In this document: piece by piece, positions 34,993 through 44,150 of the stretch
How positions within the stretch are numbered: the first letter of the stretch is position 1
Layout: every line of letters begins with the position of its first letter
Assembly: GCF_900111875.1 (NCBI RefSeq)
Contig: NZ_FOJU01000003.1
Span: 62,001-126,000 of the forward strand
DNA: 64,000 nt
From: Poseidonocella pacifica
Lineage (GTDB): Bacteria; Pseudomonadota; Alphaproteobacteria; Rhodobacterales; Rhodobacteraceae
Reading direction: 5' to 3'
Notes under the pieces: model-generated
The model's input: the letters and a program-made list of their open reading frames with translations, nothing else
What the model was told of the DNA's origin: nothing
Databases searched by the model: none
Made by a program: the position numbers and the translations under genes

Positions 34993-36603
34993 TCAAAATT
35001 CCTCAAGTTCGGGGCGTTTTCCGATTGAGATGTGATCAATCTCCTCGCGGTTAAAACCGCGTATCAGCGAGGGGATCATCATGCTCACCAGCAGGAAGAT
35101 CGGAAGGCCCACCACTGTGATGACCTGTTGCAGCGCGGTCAGTCCCGCATCCCCCGCAAGCACGATCAGCATCGCCGCCACGAGCCCTTCTGCCGCGCCC
35201 CAGAACACCCGCTGGTGAACCGGCCCCGGAGTTGACGAGCCGGTGCAGAGCATATCCACCACCAGCGACGCGGAATCCGAGGATGTCGCAAAAAAGATCG
35301 CGACAATCACGACAGCGAGTCCCTGAACGAGGTCCGTGAAGGGGAAATGCTCAAAGAAGGCGAACATGGCCAGCGGTACGCTTTCGGAAACAGCGCGACT
35401 GATTTCGCCAGCGCTTTCCCCCATGGCGCTCCGGGCGGCCTCCCCGATCCCGTCGAATGCCATCGCCTGCCAACCGAAAATTGAGAACCAGACCAGCGTG
35501 AAGAGTGACGGGGCAAGCAAAACGCCAAAGACAAACTCACGGATCGTCCGTCCACGGGAGATCCGCGCGACGAAGAGACCGATGAAGGGCGACCATGTCA
35601 CCGTCCAAGCCCAATAGAAAACGGTCCAGCTTCCCTGCCACCCCCACTCATCGGTTGTGGGGTTGCCGTTTGCGAGCATGTCGTTCCAAAACGCGAGCCG
35701 CGGTAAATTCTCGAAGTAAAGCCCGAAGGTTTCGACCATCCCCCGCAACAGGAACAGCGTGCTCCCAGTACAAAGGACAAAGACCATAAGCCCGACGGCC
35801 ATGCCAATATTGATGTTCGAGAGCATTTTCACGCCCTTGTCGAGACCGGCCACGATGGAGCCCACGGCCACAACCGTCAGAACGGCAAGGATCATGACCT
35901 TCAGGAACGTGTTGGATTCCCAGCCAAAAAGGGCAGAAAGACCGGCCGCAATCTGGGATGAGCCGAGACCGAGCGAAACGGCGACGCCGAAGAGTGTCCC
36001 AAGGATCGAAGCGATATCAATCGCCTTGCCGATGGGGCCATGGATGCCTTCACGCAGCAGCGGATAGAATACCGAGCTTACCCTCACAGGCAGGTCATAG
36101 CGGTTGATGAAATAGGCAAAGGCCAGACCGGGAAGCGTGAAAATGGTCCACGTATGAAGGCCGAGATGATAAATCGCGATGGAAATAGCGTCTTGTGCGG
36201 CCTGCTCCGAAAACGGCTCAACCCCCGGCAGTGGGGGGGACTGAAAGTGACTGATCGGTTCGGCGACGCCCCAAAACATCAGGACGGTGCCGATCCCACC
36301 GGCAAAGAGCATCGTGAACCAAGATAGGTTGCTATATTCAGGCCGCGATCCCTTGGGACCCAAGCGGATGTGCCCGTGGCGCGACATGGCAGCCCAGATC
36401 AGGAACCCCAACCACAGGTTCACACCGAAGATGAAGAACCAGCCGAGATTGGCGACGATCCACGATCGTCCGGCGGCGAAGGCATCTCCGATCGGGCCGG
36501 GCGCAATCACGAGAAGCAGAACGAAAGCCACGGTCAGACCCGCTGAAATGAAGAAGATCGTCGGGTCCGTTCTTAGTCGGAGTCTCTGTGCCAAGCGTTC
36601 CAC
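34993..36603 (-). CDS. BCCT-family transporter
   Basis: A 536-residue inner-membrane transporter with twelve predicted spans, from the betaine/choline/carnitine family, which also takes DMSP. Family marks are GVAEPISHFQSPPL, GMAVGLMVFVLCTGSTLFLL and SPFIGLFVARISRGRTIREF. The aromatic box reads FYWAWTVTW; where most members have two adjacent Trp residues, the second is Thr here, so the ligand may differ from glycine betaine. GTG at 36603 is the start (AAGGGGACATAT before it). It sits between the two uronate arms and is not obviously part of them. Confidence 0.88.
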   Translation of the reverse strand: MERLAQRLRLRTDPTIFFISAGLTVAFVLLLVIAPGPIGDAFAAGRSWIVANLGWFFIFGVNLWLGFLIWAAMSRHGHIRLGPKGSRPEYSNLSWFTMLFAGGIGTVLMFWGVAEPISHFQSPPLPGVEPFSEQAAQDAISIAIYHLGLHTWTIFTLPGLAFAYFINRYDLPVRVSSVFYPLLREGIHGPIGKAIDIASILGTLFGVAVSLGLGSSQIAAGLSALFGWESNTFLKVMILAVLTVVAVGSIVAGLDKGVKMLSNINIGMAVGLMVFVLCTGSTLFLLRGMVETFGLYFENLPRLAFWNDMLANGNPTTDEWGWQGSWTVFYWAWTVTWSPFIGLFVARISRGRTIREFVFGVLLAPSLFTLVWFSIFGWQAMAFDGIGEAARSAMGESAGEISRAVSESVPLAMFAFFEHFPFTDLVQGLAVVIVAIFFATSSDSASLVVDMLCTGSSTPGPVHQRVFWGAAEGLVAAMLIVLAGDAGLTALQQVITVVGLPIFLLVSMMIPSLIRGFNREEIDHISIGKRPELEEF

Positions 36604-36807
36604 ATATGTCCCCTTTTCAACTTTGGTTCGTTTGCACGAGCGCTCTTCGGCGCATGCCGAACCAACGGCCCTCGGGCGGAGCGGGTTCCAAAGAATGCAG
36701 AGAAAGGGAAAAACGACGGAGGTCGATTGGCCATGCCGCCGAAGGGCTGGCACGCATGGTCTTTCGCCAGGCTAGCGGCCGGAGCACCCTTGCTCCGGCC
36801 CACATTG

Positions 36808-38094
36808 TCAGCCCAAGAGCGAGGGTAGCCAGAGAGAGATCCCCGGGACATATGTCACCAGCAACAACGCCACGAGGATTGCGAGGTAAAACGGCCAGAT
36901 CGATTTCAGCGCGTCTTCCATCTTGATCCGCCCGACGGCGCAGCCCACGAAGAGACACGTACCCACCGGCGGCGTGCAGAGGCCCAGTCCGAGGTTGATC
37001 AACATCATGATACCGAACTGTGTGGGATCCATCCCCAGCCCCTTGGCGATGGGCAAAAAGATGGGCGTACAGATGAGGATCAGGGCCGCCATGTCCATGA
37101 TCATTCCCAGGACCAAAAGAATGACGTTGATCATCAGCAGGATGATGATCGGGTTGTCCGAAATCGTGACCAGCAGATCGCTCAACCTCGCCGGAACCTG
37201 ATAAAGCGCGAGAAGATAGGCAAAGGAACTGGCAAAAGCGATCAGGATCATCACCATGGCGGTTGTACGCACAGCGCCCACGACGGAGGTGATGAAGCCC
37301 GACAGGGTCAGGCTGCGATAGTAGAAAATCGTGAGAAGGAGCGCATAGATCGCACCGAATGCACCGGACTCCGTTACCGTGAAGACGCCGGAAAGCGTTC
37401 CACCGACAATGATCACTGCCGTCATGAAACCGGGCAATGCATCCGCAGCGGCCCGACCCACAGCGCGCCAGCCGGGAAATGGCTCCGCCGGATAGTTGTG
37501 GCGCACTGAAATGATATATGCGGCGACTGCGAGGCTCACGCACATGAGAATGCCGGGGATGACGCCAGCGAGGAAGAGCTTGGAAACGGAGATCCCGCCG
37601 CCAGCGGCCACCGCAAAGATGATCATGTTGTGGCTGGGCGGAATAACGATACCCGCGATCGAGGATGTCACGGTGACGTTCACGGCGAAATCCGGGCGAT
37701 ATCCACGCTCCTTCATCACCGGGACGAGCAACGATCCTAGCGCGGAGATATCGGCAATCGCAGAGCCGGAGATGCCACCGAACAACATGCTGGAGAAGAT
37801 GTTGACCATCGCCAACCCGCCCTTGAGGTGGCCGACGAGCGCCGAGGCGAGCCGCACCAGACGCTTGGCGATACCGCCGTGAAGCATGAGTTCACCGGCG
37901 AAGATGAAAAAGGGGATCGCCAGCAGCGAAAAGACGGTCACACCCGACGTGGCCCGCTGAAAGGTGATGAGCATCGGAAAGCCTTCGTACCAGAAGGCCG
38001 AGGCGGCGGCGATGCCCATGGCAAAGGCAACTGGCGCACCGATGACGATACCGGCACCGAAGACGGCAAGAAGAATGAAAAGCCCCAAGGTCAG
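36808..38094 (-). CDS. dctM: TRAP transporter large membrane subunit (uronate arm)
   Basis: A 428-residue DctM protein with about twelve spans; it starts LTLGLFILLAVFGAGIVIGAP and contains GGISGSAIADISALGSLLVP and GLGLCTPPVGTCLFVG. No ATG is present at the expected place. The CTG at 38094, overlapping the dctQ stop as CTGA, occupies the position of the usual start; the TTG at 38088 is the alternative. With DctP and DctQ it would import a sugar acid using the Na+ gradient. Confidence 0.85.
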   Translation of the reverse strand: MTLGLFILLAVFGAGIVIGAPVAFAMGIAAASAFWYEGFPMLITFQRATSGVTVFSLLAIPFFIFAGELMLHGGIAKRLVRLASALVGHLKGGLAMVNIFSSMLFGGISGSAIADISALGSLLVPVMKERGYRPDFAVNVTVTSSIAGIVIPPSHNMIIFAVAAGGGISVSKLFLAGVIPGILMCVSLAVAAYIISVRHNYPAEPFPGWRAVGRAAADALPGFMTAVIIVGGTLSGVFTVTESGAFGAIYALLLTIFYYRSLTLSGFITSVVGAVRTTAMVMILIAFASSFAYLLALYQVPARLSDLLVTISDNPIIILLMINVILLVLGMIMDMAALILICTPIFLPIAKGLGMDPTQFGIMMLINLGLGLCTPPVGTCLFVGCAVGRIKMEDALKSIWPFYLAILVALLLVTYVPGISLWLPSLLG

Positions 38095-38630
38095 ATATCC
38101 TCGATAGCGGCGTTGGGGTTCCAGTCGCGGAACCGGGAAATGCGAAGCAATGCGCGCACACCAGCAAAGAGCAGGACAAGCGCCCCGCAGGACGTGATGG
38201 CGAGCGTGCGAAAACTCTCGGGGATATCGAGCATCGGCAGCAGGGTATCCCACCCAAAGCTCATCAGGGTGCTACCGGCCAAAAGCATCACGGCGCCGAA
38301 CCCGGCAACGATGAGATCAATCACGATCATGAGGGCCTTCTGCGCGGTGACGGGCATCATGTCGCGAAACACGGTCACACCGATATGGCTGTCGTCGCGC
38401 ACCCCTGCAGCAGCCCCGAGAAAGGCAATGTAGCAGATCAAAAGCAGCGCAAGCTGTTCGACCCAGGTCGGGGTTACGTTGAGCACGTAGCGCCCGAACA
38501 CCAACCAACCGAACGTCGCGATGAGGACCACGAGCGCGATGCCGGCGATAATCTCGCAGAGGGTTCGGATGTAATCGAGAAACACCTCGATGCGGGCGGA
38601 AATGGGCAATCGGGTCATGGGATATTCCAT
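38091..38630 (-). CDS. dctQ: TRAP transporter small membrane subunit (uronate arm)
   Basis: A 179-residue DctQ protein with four spans; the conserved segment TFGWLVFGRYVLNVTPTWVEQLALLL is present, as is VRDDSHIGV. An internal ATG at 38618 has GGA at better spacing and may be the real start. It connects the binding protein and the large subunit. Its stop overlaps the dctM start. Confidence 0.85.
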   Translation of the reverse strand: MEYPMTRLPISARIEVFLDYIRTLCEIIAGIALVVLIATFGWLVFGRYVLNVTPTWVEQLALLLICYIAFLGAAAGVRDDSHIGVTVFRDMMPVTAQKALMIVIDLIVAGFGAVMLLAGSTLMSFGWDTLLPMLDIPESFRTLAITSCGALVLLFAGVRALLRISRFRDWNPNAAIEDI

Positions 38631-38646
38631 CGAATGTCCGGCTGTG

Positions 38647-38677
38647 AAGCTCGCCTTCCACCACGGAAGGCGAGCTT
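38647..38677 (-). other. Intercistronic stem-loop between dctP and dctQM
   Basis: AAGCTCGCCTTCC and GGAAGGCGAGCTT form a perfect 13-bp stem with a five-base loop in the 62-base gap. On the transcribed strand no T tract follows, so it should not stop transcription fully. It fits a 3' stabiliser that keeps dctP mRNA more abundant than dctQM mRNA. Confidence 0.6.
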
Positions 38678-38692
38678 TTTGTCATGCCGGGA

Positions 38693-39688
38693 TCAGTCGG
38701 CGTTGCGGATCATGTCGACGAGGTCCGTCAACTCGGGGCGTTCCGAGAGAAAGGCTTCATAGACGGGCGCCATGGCTTCCTGGAAAGGGGCCTTGTCCGC
38801 GATCTTGTTGACCTCGGTACCGCCGGCTGCGACGGTTTCCATGCTTGCGGCCTCACGCTCGGCCCAAAGCTTGCGCTGTTCATCGGCGCTCGCCCGGCCT
38901 GCAGCCATCACGATTTCCTGCTGCTCGGGGGTCAGCTTTTCCCACGTCTTCAGGCTCATGCAGAGACACTCAGGAATGATGAGGTGCTCGGTCAGGGAGT
39001 AGTACTTGGCCACTTCGTAGTGGTTGGTGGATTCGTAGGAGGGCGGGTTGTTTTCCGCTCCGTCCACGACACCGGTCTTGATGGACTGGTACACCTCGGA
39101 AAACGCCATTGGCGTCGCGTTGCCGTCCATGGACTCGACCATCTTGACGAAGAGGTCGTTGCTCATCACGCGAACCTTGAGACCCTCGACATCTGCCGGT
39201 GAGTTGATGGGACGAACCGAGTTATAGAACGAGCGTGCTCCGGCGTCGTACCACCCGAGCGGCACCATGCCCTTTGCCTTCATGCCTTCGCCAATGGCAT
39301 CGCCGACTTCGCCGTCCATGAGGCGATACATCTGTGGGATGCTCTTGAAGATGAACGGCAGCGAGACAACGTTGGCTTCCGGGACGGACTGACCCATCGG
39401 CCCAAGGCTGAAGACACCGAAGTCAATCACGCCGAGGCGGATCTGTTCGATGGCGTCGGGCTGACTTCCGAGGACGCCATTGTGGTAGACTTTGCCCGTA
39501 ACTTCTCCGCCAGTCTTATCGGCAACTTCTGCGACAAAGCTCTCCATGCCGATGGAAACCGGGTATTCTTCCACGTGGATGTTCCAGCCGCGCATGTCGA
39601 GCGCGGAGGCGCTGGTGGCCGCTGCGAGAAGCGCCCCGCCCATGATGGCTCGCGACGCGAAACCCATAACCTTCTTTGAATAAGACAT
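38693..39688 (-). CDS. dctP: TRAP substrate-binding protein (uronate arm)
   Basis: A 331-residue periplasmic DctP-type protein with a signal peptide (GALLAAATSASALD). Typical features are DKTGGEVTGKVYHNGVLG near residue 55, GLKVRVMSND with the conserved Arg that clamps a carboxylate, and MDGNATPMAFSEVYQSIKTGVVDGAEN. Context (SDR, KdgF-like cupin, GntR regulator across the gap) suggests a uronate or a keto sugar acid as ligand. GGGAGG precedes the ATG. An ATACTAGTAT palindrome lies about 95 bases upstream. Confidence 0.85.
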   Translation of the reverse strand: MSYSKKVMGFASRAIMGGALLAAATSASALDMRGWNIHVEEYPVSIGMESFVAEVADKTGGEVTGKVYHNGVLGSQPDAIEQIRLGVIDFGVFSLGPMGQSVPEANVVSLPFIFKSIPQMYRLMDGEVGDAIGEGMKAKGMVPLGWYDAGARSFYNSVRPINSPADVEGLKVRVMSNDLFVKMVESMDGNATPMAFSEVYQSIKTGVVDGAENNPPSYESTNHYEVAKYYSLTEHLIIPECLCMSLKTWEKLTPEQQEIVMAAGRASADEQRKLWAEREAASMETVAAGGTEVNKIADKAPFQEAMAPVYEAFLSERPELTDLVDMIRNAD

Positions 39689-39784
39689 TCGATCCTCCCT
39701 GATCGTTATCGTCTCCGGCCTCTCCTCAGGACGTGGTCGCCCCCCTTTTTGGCCGGTGGACCGAACCCGGCCCGCTCATCTGGT

Positions 39785-39794
39785 ATACTAGTAT
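39785..39794. promoter_or_regulatory. ATACTAGTAT operator before the TRAP operon
   Basis: A 10-bp perfect palindrome in the gap between dctP and the second GntR gene. The same ten bases occur at 40647-40656, and the inner TACTAGTA at 26704-26711. Candidate site for the FadR-type regulators. Confidence 0.6.
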
Positions 39795-39878
39795 GAATTT
39801 ATCAGTCAACGAATTTTGATGGTGGCCCCTATTTCTGCATCGAAGTGCATTTCCCGCCTAGGCGGCGAGTGCACCCGC

Positions 39879-40571
39879 TCAGGGAGCTTCCTCGTCGAAG
39901 TACCCGGCATTAGAAGCAAAAATTGCCGCTATCGTCTCATCCAGTCGCGAAAGATGGCGCAACCCCGCCTCCATGGCGCCGGCTGCGTCCCCCGCAATCA
40001 CCCGCTCGGCGATTTCTTCGTGATCAAGCAGCAGATCGGGCATTCGCGACTCACGCGACAGGCTGAGCATACACAGGCGATCCACCTTGGCCTTTTCCTG
40101 CGCGATCGTATCATAGGCAAAATCCGCGTCCGCGATTTCACACAAGATACGGTGAAACGCATAATCCAGAACGCTAAAGGCCCCGTAGTCATCCCCATTT
40201 ACGACAGCGCCCTGTTGCTCCAGCGATGCGCGCAAGCGCTTGGCATCGGCCTTCGAGCATCGGGCCGAGGCACGTTGCAGCACTTCCTTCTCAACGCAAA
40301 CGCGCAGAAAGCGGGACTTGGTCACAGCCCTGCGGGAGAACCGCCGGACTTCCGTTGCCCGTTGGGGCCGCACGAGGATGAGATCCATGTTCTGGAGTCG
40401 GCTGAACGCATCGCGAACCGGCTGGCGCGAAACCCCGAATTGCGCCGCGATATCCGCTTCTGAGATTTTGTCGCCGGGGCGCAAACGTAGTGAGACTATC
40501 TCGCCATAAAGGTAGTCAAACACCTCGTTGACCGTCGTCCGGCGCCCGCCGAGTTCCTTGATTTGCGCCAT
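39879..40571 (-). CDS. FadR/VanR-type GntR regulator (uronate arm)
   Basis: A 230-residue regulator with winged helix (SEADIAAQFGVSRQPVRDAF) and FCD domain (LDYAFHRILCE, DHEEIAERVIAGDAAGA, LRHLSRLDE). The recognition region differs from that of the regulator at 25905 in only one of 20 residues, so both should read the same DNA site. It is divergent from the SDR-kdgF pair and lies upstream of the TRAP genes. Start ATG 40571 with GGGGGAGGA. Confidence 0.88.
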   Translation of the reverse strand: MAQIKELGGRRTTVNEVFDYLYGEIVSLRLRPGDKISEADIAAQFGVSRQPVRDAFSRLQNMDLILVRPQRATEVRRFSRRAVTKSRFLRVCVEKEVLQRASARCSKADAKRLRASLEQQGAVVNGDDYGAFSVLDYAFHRILCEIADADFAYDTIAQEKAKVDRLCMLSLSRESRMPDLLLDHEEIAERVIAGDAAGAMEAGLRHLSRLDETIAAIFASNAGYFDEEAP

Positions 40572-40646
40572 GAAGCATCCTCCCCCGCAGTCTGGTCAGC
40601 AGCCCTAACGGACCCGAAGCAATCGCTACACGCAACCGAATTACAC

Positions 40647-40656
40647 ATACTAGTAT
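40647..40656. promoter_or_regulatory. ATACTAGTAT operator before SDR-kdgF
   Basis: Perfect 10-bp palindrome in the 219-base gap between the divergent gntR and SDR genes, identical to that at 39785-39794. Confidence 0.6.
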
Positions 40657-40790
40657 TCCAGTTTTCCCCTGACTATACCAGACGGGAATTCGCTCGAATC
40701 GCGCCCCTGCCCATTGGGTGGGGAGGTTCGGAAGAGCGATCGTGTCGCCTCAGAGGTCGGCATGGAATATACCAAGGGAAGGATAGTCAT

Positions 40791-41534
40791 ATGAAACTAC
40801 AGGGTAAAACAGCGATCGTTACCGGAGGTGGCCGGGATATCGGTCGGGCTTGTGCATTGAAGCTCGCGGAAGAAGGCGCAAACGTCGTCATCAACTACTT
40901 TTCCAGCAGCACAGGCGCAGACAGCGCCGTCGCTGAGATCCGCGAAGCGGGAGGTAAGGCCATCGCACTCCAAGGCGATCTGAGCAAATCCGCGGATGTG
41001 GATGCTCTCGTCGAGGCAACGGTGGCCGAGTTTGGCGGCATCAATGTTCTGGTGAACAATGCAGGCGGCATTATCGCGCGGAAGAGCTTCGCCGACACCA
41101 CGCTCGAACACTGGCAAGCGGTGATGGAGTTGAACCTCACCAGCACGTTCCTGATGATCAAGGCTTGCCTGCCCCATCTGACCGACGGCGCGATCGTCAA
41201 CCTCGCAAGCCAAGCGGGCCGCGACGGGGGCGGGCCGGGTTCGGTGAGCTATGCGACCTCAAAGGGAGCCGTCATGACCCTGACCCGTGGTCTCGCCAAG
41301 GAGCTTGGCCCCAAGGTTCGAGTAAACGCACTTTGCCCCGGCATGATCGATACCGATTTTCACAATCTGCACACCAAGGACGAAGCGCGCCGCGCTTTCG
41401 AAGCGTCTGTGCCCGTCAAACGGCAGGGAACTTCCGAGGATATCGCCAATCTGGTTCTCTTTCTCGCCTGCGACGACTCTGGCTTCATTACAGGTGCAAA
41501 TGTCGATATCAATGGCGGCATGATCTTCAGCTGA
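40791..41534 (+). CDS. SDR oxidoreductase, probable DEH reductase (copy 2)
   Basis: A 247-residue short-chain dehydrogenase closely related to the one at 33808. It has TGGGRDIGRA for the cofactor, NNAGG, and YATSK as catalytic Tyr/Lys, ending ANVDINGGMIFS. INYFSSS again suggests NADPH. Start ATG 40791. It is followed after ten bases by the KdgF-like cupin, whose product (open-chain DEH) is the expected substrate. Two copies with separate regulators may serve alginate-derived and other uronate-derived flux. Confidence 0.82.
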   Translation: MKLQGKTAIVTGGGRDIGRACALKLAEEGANVVINYFSSSTGADSAVAEIREAGGKAIALQGDLSKSADVDALVEATVAEFGGINVLVNNAGGIIARKSFADTTLEHWQAVMELNLTSTFLMIKACLPHLTDGAIVNLASQAGRDGGGPGSVSYATSKGAVMTLTRGLAKELGPKVRVNALCPGMIDTDFHNLHTKDEARRAFEASVPVKRQGTSEDIANLVLFLACDDSGFITGANVDINGGMIFS

Positions 41535-41544
41535 GGAGGGCCAA

Positions 41545-41856
41545 ATGGGCGATTTTCCTGTCGTCGAAACTGGCGAAAACGTCACACGACAAGTGCTCGC
41601 GGATCACCCGGATCTCATGGTTGTCGCCTTCCGCTTCGATGCGGAGGGCGCCGAGGGCGCACTGCACGACCATCCGCATGTACAATCCACCTTCGTCGAA
41701 AGCGGTCGGTTCCGCTTCTTCCTTGGGGAGGAGGTCCGGGAAGTTGGCCCGGGGGACAGCTTTGTGATCCCCTCGGGCCTGCGCCACGGATGCCTTTGCC
41801 TTGAGCCGGGCAAACTGGTGGATTGCTTCACCCCGCGCCGCGACGACTTTCTCTAG
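41545..41856 (+). CDS. kdgF: KdgF-like cupin
   Basis: A 103-residue single-domain cupin. Metal ligands are HDHPHVQ in motif 1 and the His in IPSGLRHGC of motif 2; the ending VDCFTPRRDDFL is typical of KdgF. KdgF speeds the opening of 4,5-unsaturated monouronates to DEH in pectin and alginate breakdown, which fits its place after the SDR. Start ATG 41545 with GAGGAGG. Other small cupins look alike, so the context carries part of the call. Confidence 0.78.
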   Translation: MGDFPVVETGENVTRQVLADHPDLMVVAFRFDAEGAEGALHDHPHVQSTFVESGRFRFFLGEEVREVGPGDSFVIPSGLRHGCLCLEPGKLVDCFTPRRDDFL

Positions 41857-41862
41857 GCACGG

Positions 41863-42888
41863 CTACTCTCCCTCGGCGGGCTTAGGGAACCGGGCGCGCG
41901 TCCGGTTTGCGAAGGCGACGAGGGAGAGCATCACCGGCACCTCCACCAGCACACCGACGACCGTTGCGAGCGCTGCGCCGGAATTCAATCCGAAGAGACT
42001 GATTGCGACGGCCACCGCCAACTCGAAAAAGTTGGACGTTCCGATCAGGGCACATGGGGCCGCGATCTTGTGCGGGACGCGCAGCAGAAACGCCCCTGCA
42101 TAGGCCAATGCAAAGATCCCGTAGGACTGAATGACGATCGGAACGGCGATGAGCGCTATGACCGTCGGGCGGTCGAGGATCGCCTGCCCTTGCAAGGCGA
42201 ACAGGATCACGACCGTCGCAATCAGACCCACGATGGACCACGGCTTCACCCGCCCCTGAAATGCCGCGATCTGCTTTGCAGAGCCAAGCCGTTTGCGCGT
42301 CCAGATCCCTGCCGCAAGTGGCAGCACCACAAACAACGCAACAGAGAGCAGCAACGTCTCCCACGGGACGACGATGTCCGTGACGCCAAGGAGGAATGCC
42401 ACGATCGGCGCGAAGGCCACCACCATGACCAGATCGTTCACAGATACCTGAAGCAGGGTGTAGGTCTCATCCCCTTTGGTCAGTTGCGACCAGACAAAAA
42501 CCATCGCTGTGCAGGGCGCCGCGCCCAGCAAGATTAGCCCCGCGATGTACTGTTGCGCATCTGCCGGGTCGATCAGGTCGGCGAAAATGCCTTCGAAGAA
42601 GAGCACCGCGAGCGCAGCCATGGTGAAAGGCTTGATCAACCAGTTGACCACCAGCGTGATCAAAAGCCCTTTCGATTGGCGAGCGGCATTGCGCAGGCTA
42701 CTGGGATCGACACCCACCATCATCGGATAGACCATCGCCCATATCAGCACTGCGACCACGAGATTGACTGAGGCGATTTCGGCCGCGGCAATAGCAGCGA
42801 CTAGGCCGGGCCAAAGGGAGCCGAGCAGAATTCCCGCGACGAGCGCCAGCCCCACCCACAAAGTCAGATATCGTTCAAAGACGCTCAT
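41863..42888 (-). CDS. acr3: Arsenite efflux transporter ACR3
   Basis: A 341-residue inner-membrane protein with ten spans. The ACR3 hallmarks are [16 protein letters not shown] with the essential Cys, and [19 protein letters not shown] with the conserved Glu. It removes arsenite produced by the arsenate reductase of the same operon. Its start overlaps the arsJ stop by four bases. Last gene of the ars operon; it converges on kdgF with only six bases between. Confidence 0.93.
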   Translation of the reverse strand: MSVFERYLTLWVGLALVAGILLGSLWPGLVAAIAAAEIASVNLVVAVLIWAMVYPMMVGVDPSSLRNAARQSKGLLITLVVNWLIKPFTMAALAVLFFEGIFADLIDPADAQQYIAGLILLGAAPCTAMVFVWSQLTKGDETYTLLQVSVNDLVMVVAFAPIVAFLLGVTDIVVPWETLLLSVALFVVLPLAAGIWTRKRLGSAKQIAAFQGRVKPWSIVGLIATVVILFALQGQAILDRPTVIALIAVPIVIQSYGIFALAYAGAFLLRVPHKIAAPCALIGTSNFFELAVAVAISLFGLNSGAALATVVGVLVEVPVMLSLVAFANRTRARFPKPAEGE

Positions 42889-44150
42889 GTGGGAGTTGCC
42901 TCGCTCGGTTCAGGGTGAAGTTGGCCTGCGGCAAGCGCGCTGATCGCGACCATCGCCGCGGCGGTTCCCAGGGTGAGCGCAAGCCCCCCAACTTGATAGG
43001 TCACCCCCGAGAGCACGGTTCCCGCAAGCCGCCCGGCCGCGTTGGCCATGTAGTAGAAGCCCACATCCATCGTGACCCGCTCCGCCTTGGTAAAGGCGAG
43101 GATCAGATAGGAATGCAGCGACGAATTCACGGCGAAAACGCCCCCGAAGATCAGCAGCCCCGCAACAAGGGTTACCGTCAGCCACGGTTGAGGCTCGGGG
43201 GAAAGGAGCACCGCCAGAGTCAGCGCGCAAGGCACCAGACAGAGAACCGCCGCCCAACTCTTTGCGGCGCTCACAAGATCGCCTTCGGGGCGATTGGCGG
43301 CGTTCAGTATTCGTGGAGCTGCGGCCTGTACCGCGCCATAAAGGATGATCCAGAGGGCCATGAAGGTGCCGATAAGAAAGAAAGCGGCGCGATTGCCCTC
43401 TTCTGTACCGTCTGAAAGCACCGCATAGAAATAAACCGGAATGCCCACGACAAACCACACGTCCCGCGCGCCAAAGAGGAAAACCCGAGCAGCAGACAGC
43501 CAGTTGACGTTTGCGGATTTGGAGAACACTTCGGAGAATTTCGCGTCCCTACGCCCCCTTGGAAGCCCGCCCGGCATGGCGAACACGAGCATGATCAGGA
43601 TCAGCAATAGAACCGCGGCCATGGCAAGCACGGCCCAGACGAATCCCACCGTACCCAGCAAGACGGAACCAATTAGAAACCCGACGCCCTTGACCGCGTT
43701 CTTGGACCCGGTGAGGATCGCGACCCAGCGAAAGAGCCCGCCCTGCCCCGTCGGCGCCAACAACTTCACGGCCGATTTCGACGACATCTTTGCAAGGTCT
43801 TTGGCCACGCCGCTCGCGCCCTGAACCAGCATGACGAACGCCACCGAAAGGCCCAAGGTCCATGACGGGTCGAGTTGGGCCAGCGCAACGAGCGCCGCGA
43901 CCTGTATGGCGAGCCCGGCATAAAGCGTCGTGACCAGCCCGAAGCGCGCGGCGATCCACCCCGCCGCCAAATTGGTGATCATCCCCGCAAGTTCGTAGAG
44001 CACAAAAAGATAGGCAAGCTGTACCGGCGAGAACCCCAGTGTGTGAAAGTGCAACAAAACGAGCATGCGCAATGCGCCGTCGGTCAGCATGAACGCCCAA
44101 TAGGCCGCCGTAACCGCGATATATGCAGAGAGCCCCTCGCTTCTCATCAA
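42885..44150 (-). CDS. arsJ: Organoarsenical efflux MFS protein ArsJ
   Basis: A 421-residue major facilitator with twelve spans. [20 protein letters not shown] and [20 protein letters not shown] are typical of ArsJ, and the pairing with a GAPDH gene is diagnostic. ArsJ expels 1-arseno-3-phosphoglycerate made by the neighbouring GAPDH from arsenate, giving arsenate resistance without reduction. Overlaps gapdh and acr3 by four bases each. Confidence 0.9.
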   Translation of the reverse strand: MMRSEGLSAYIAVTAAYWAFMLTDGALRMLVLLHFHTLGFSPVQLAYLFVLYELAGMITNLAAGWIAARFGLVTTLYAGLAIQVAALVALAQLDPSWTLGLSVAFVMLVQGASGVAKDLAKMSSKSAVKLLAPTGQGGLFRWVAILTGSKNAVKGVGFLIGSVLLGTVGFVWAVLAMAAVLLLILIMLVFAMPGGLPRGRRDAKFSEVFSKSANVNWLSAARVFLFGARDVWFVVGIPVYFYAVLSDGTEEGNRAAFFLIGTFMALWIILYGAVQAAAPRILNAANRPEGDLVSAAKSWAAVLCLVPCALTLAVLLSPEPQPWLTVTLVAGLLIFGGVFAVNSSLHSYLILAFTKAERVTMDVGFYYMANAAGRLAGTVLSGVTYQVGGLALTLGTAAAMVAISALAAGQLHPEPSEATPT

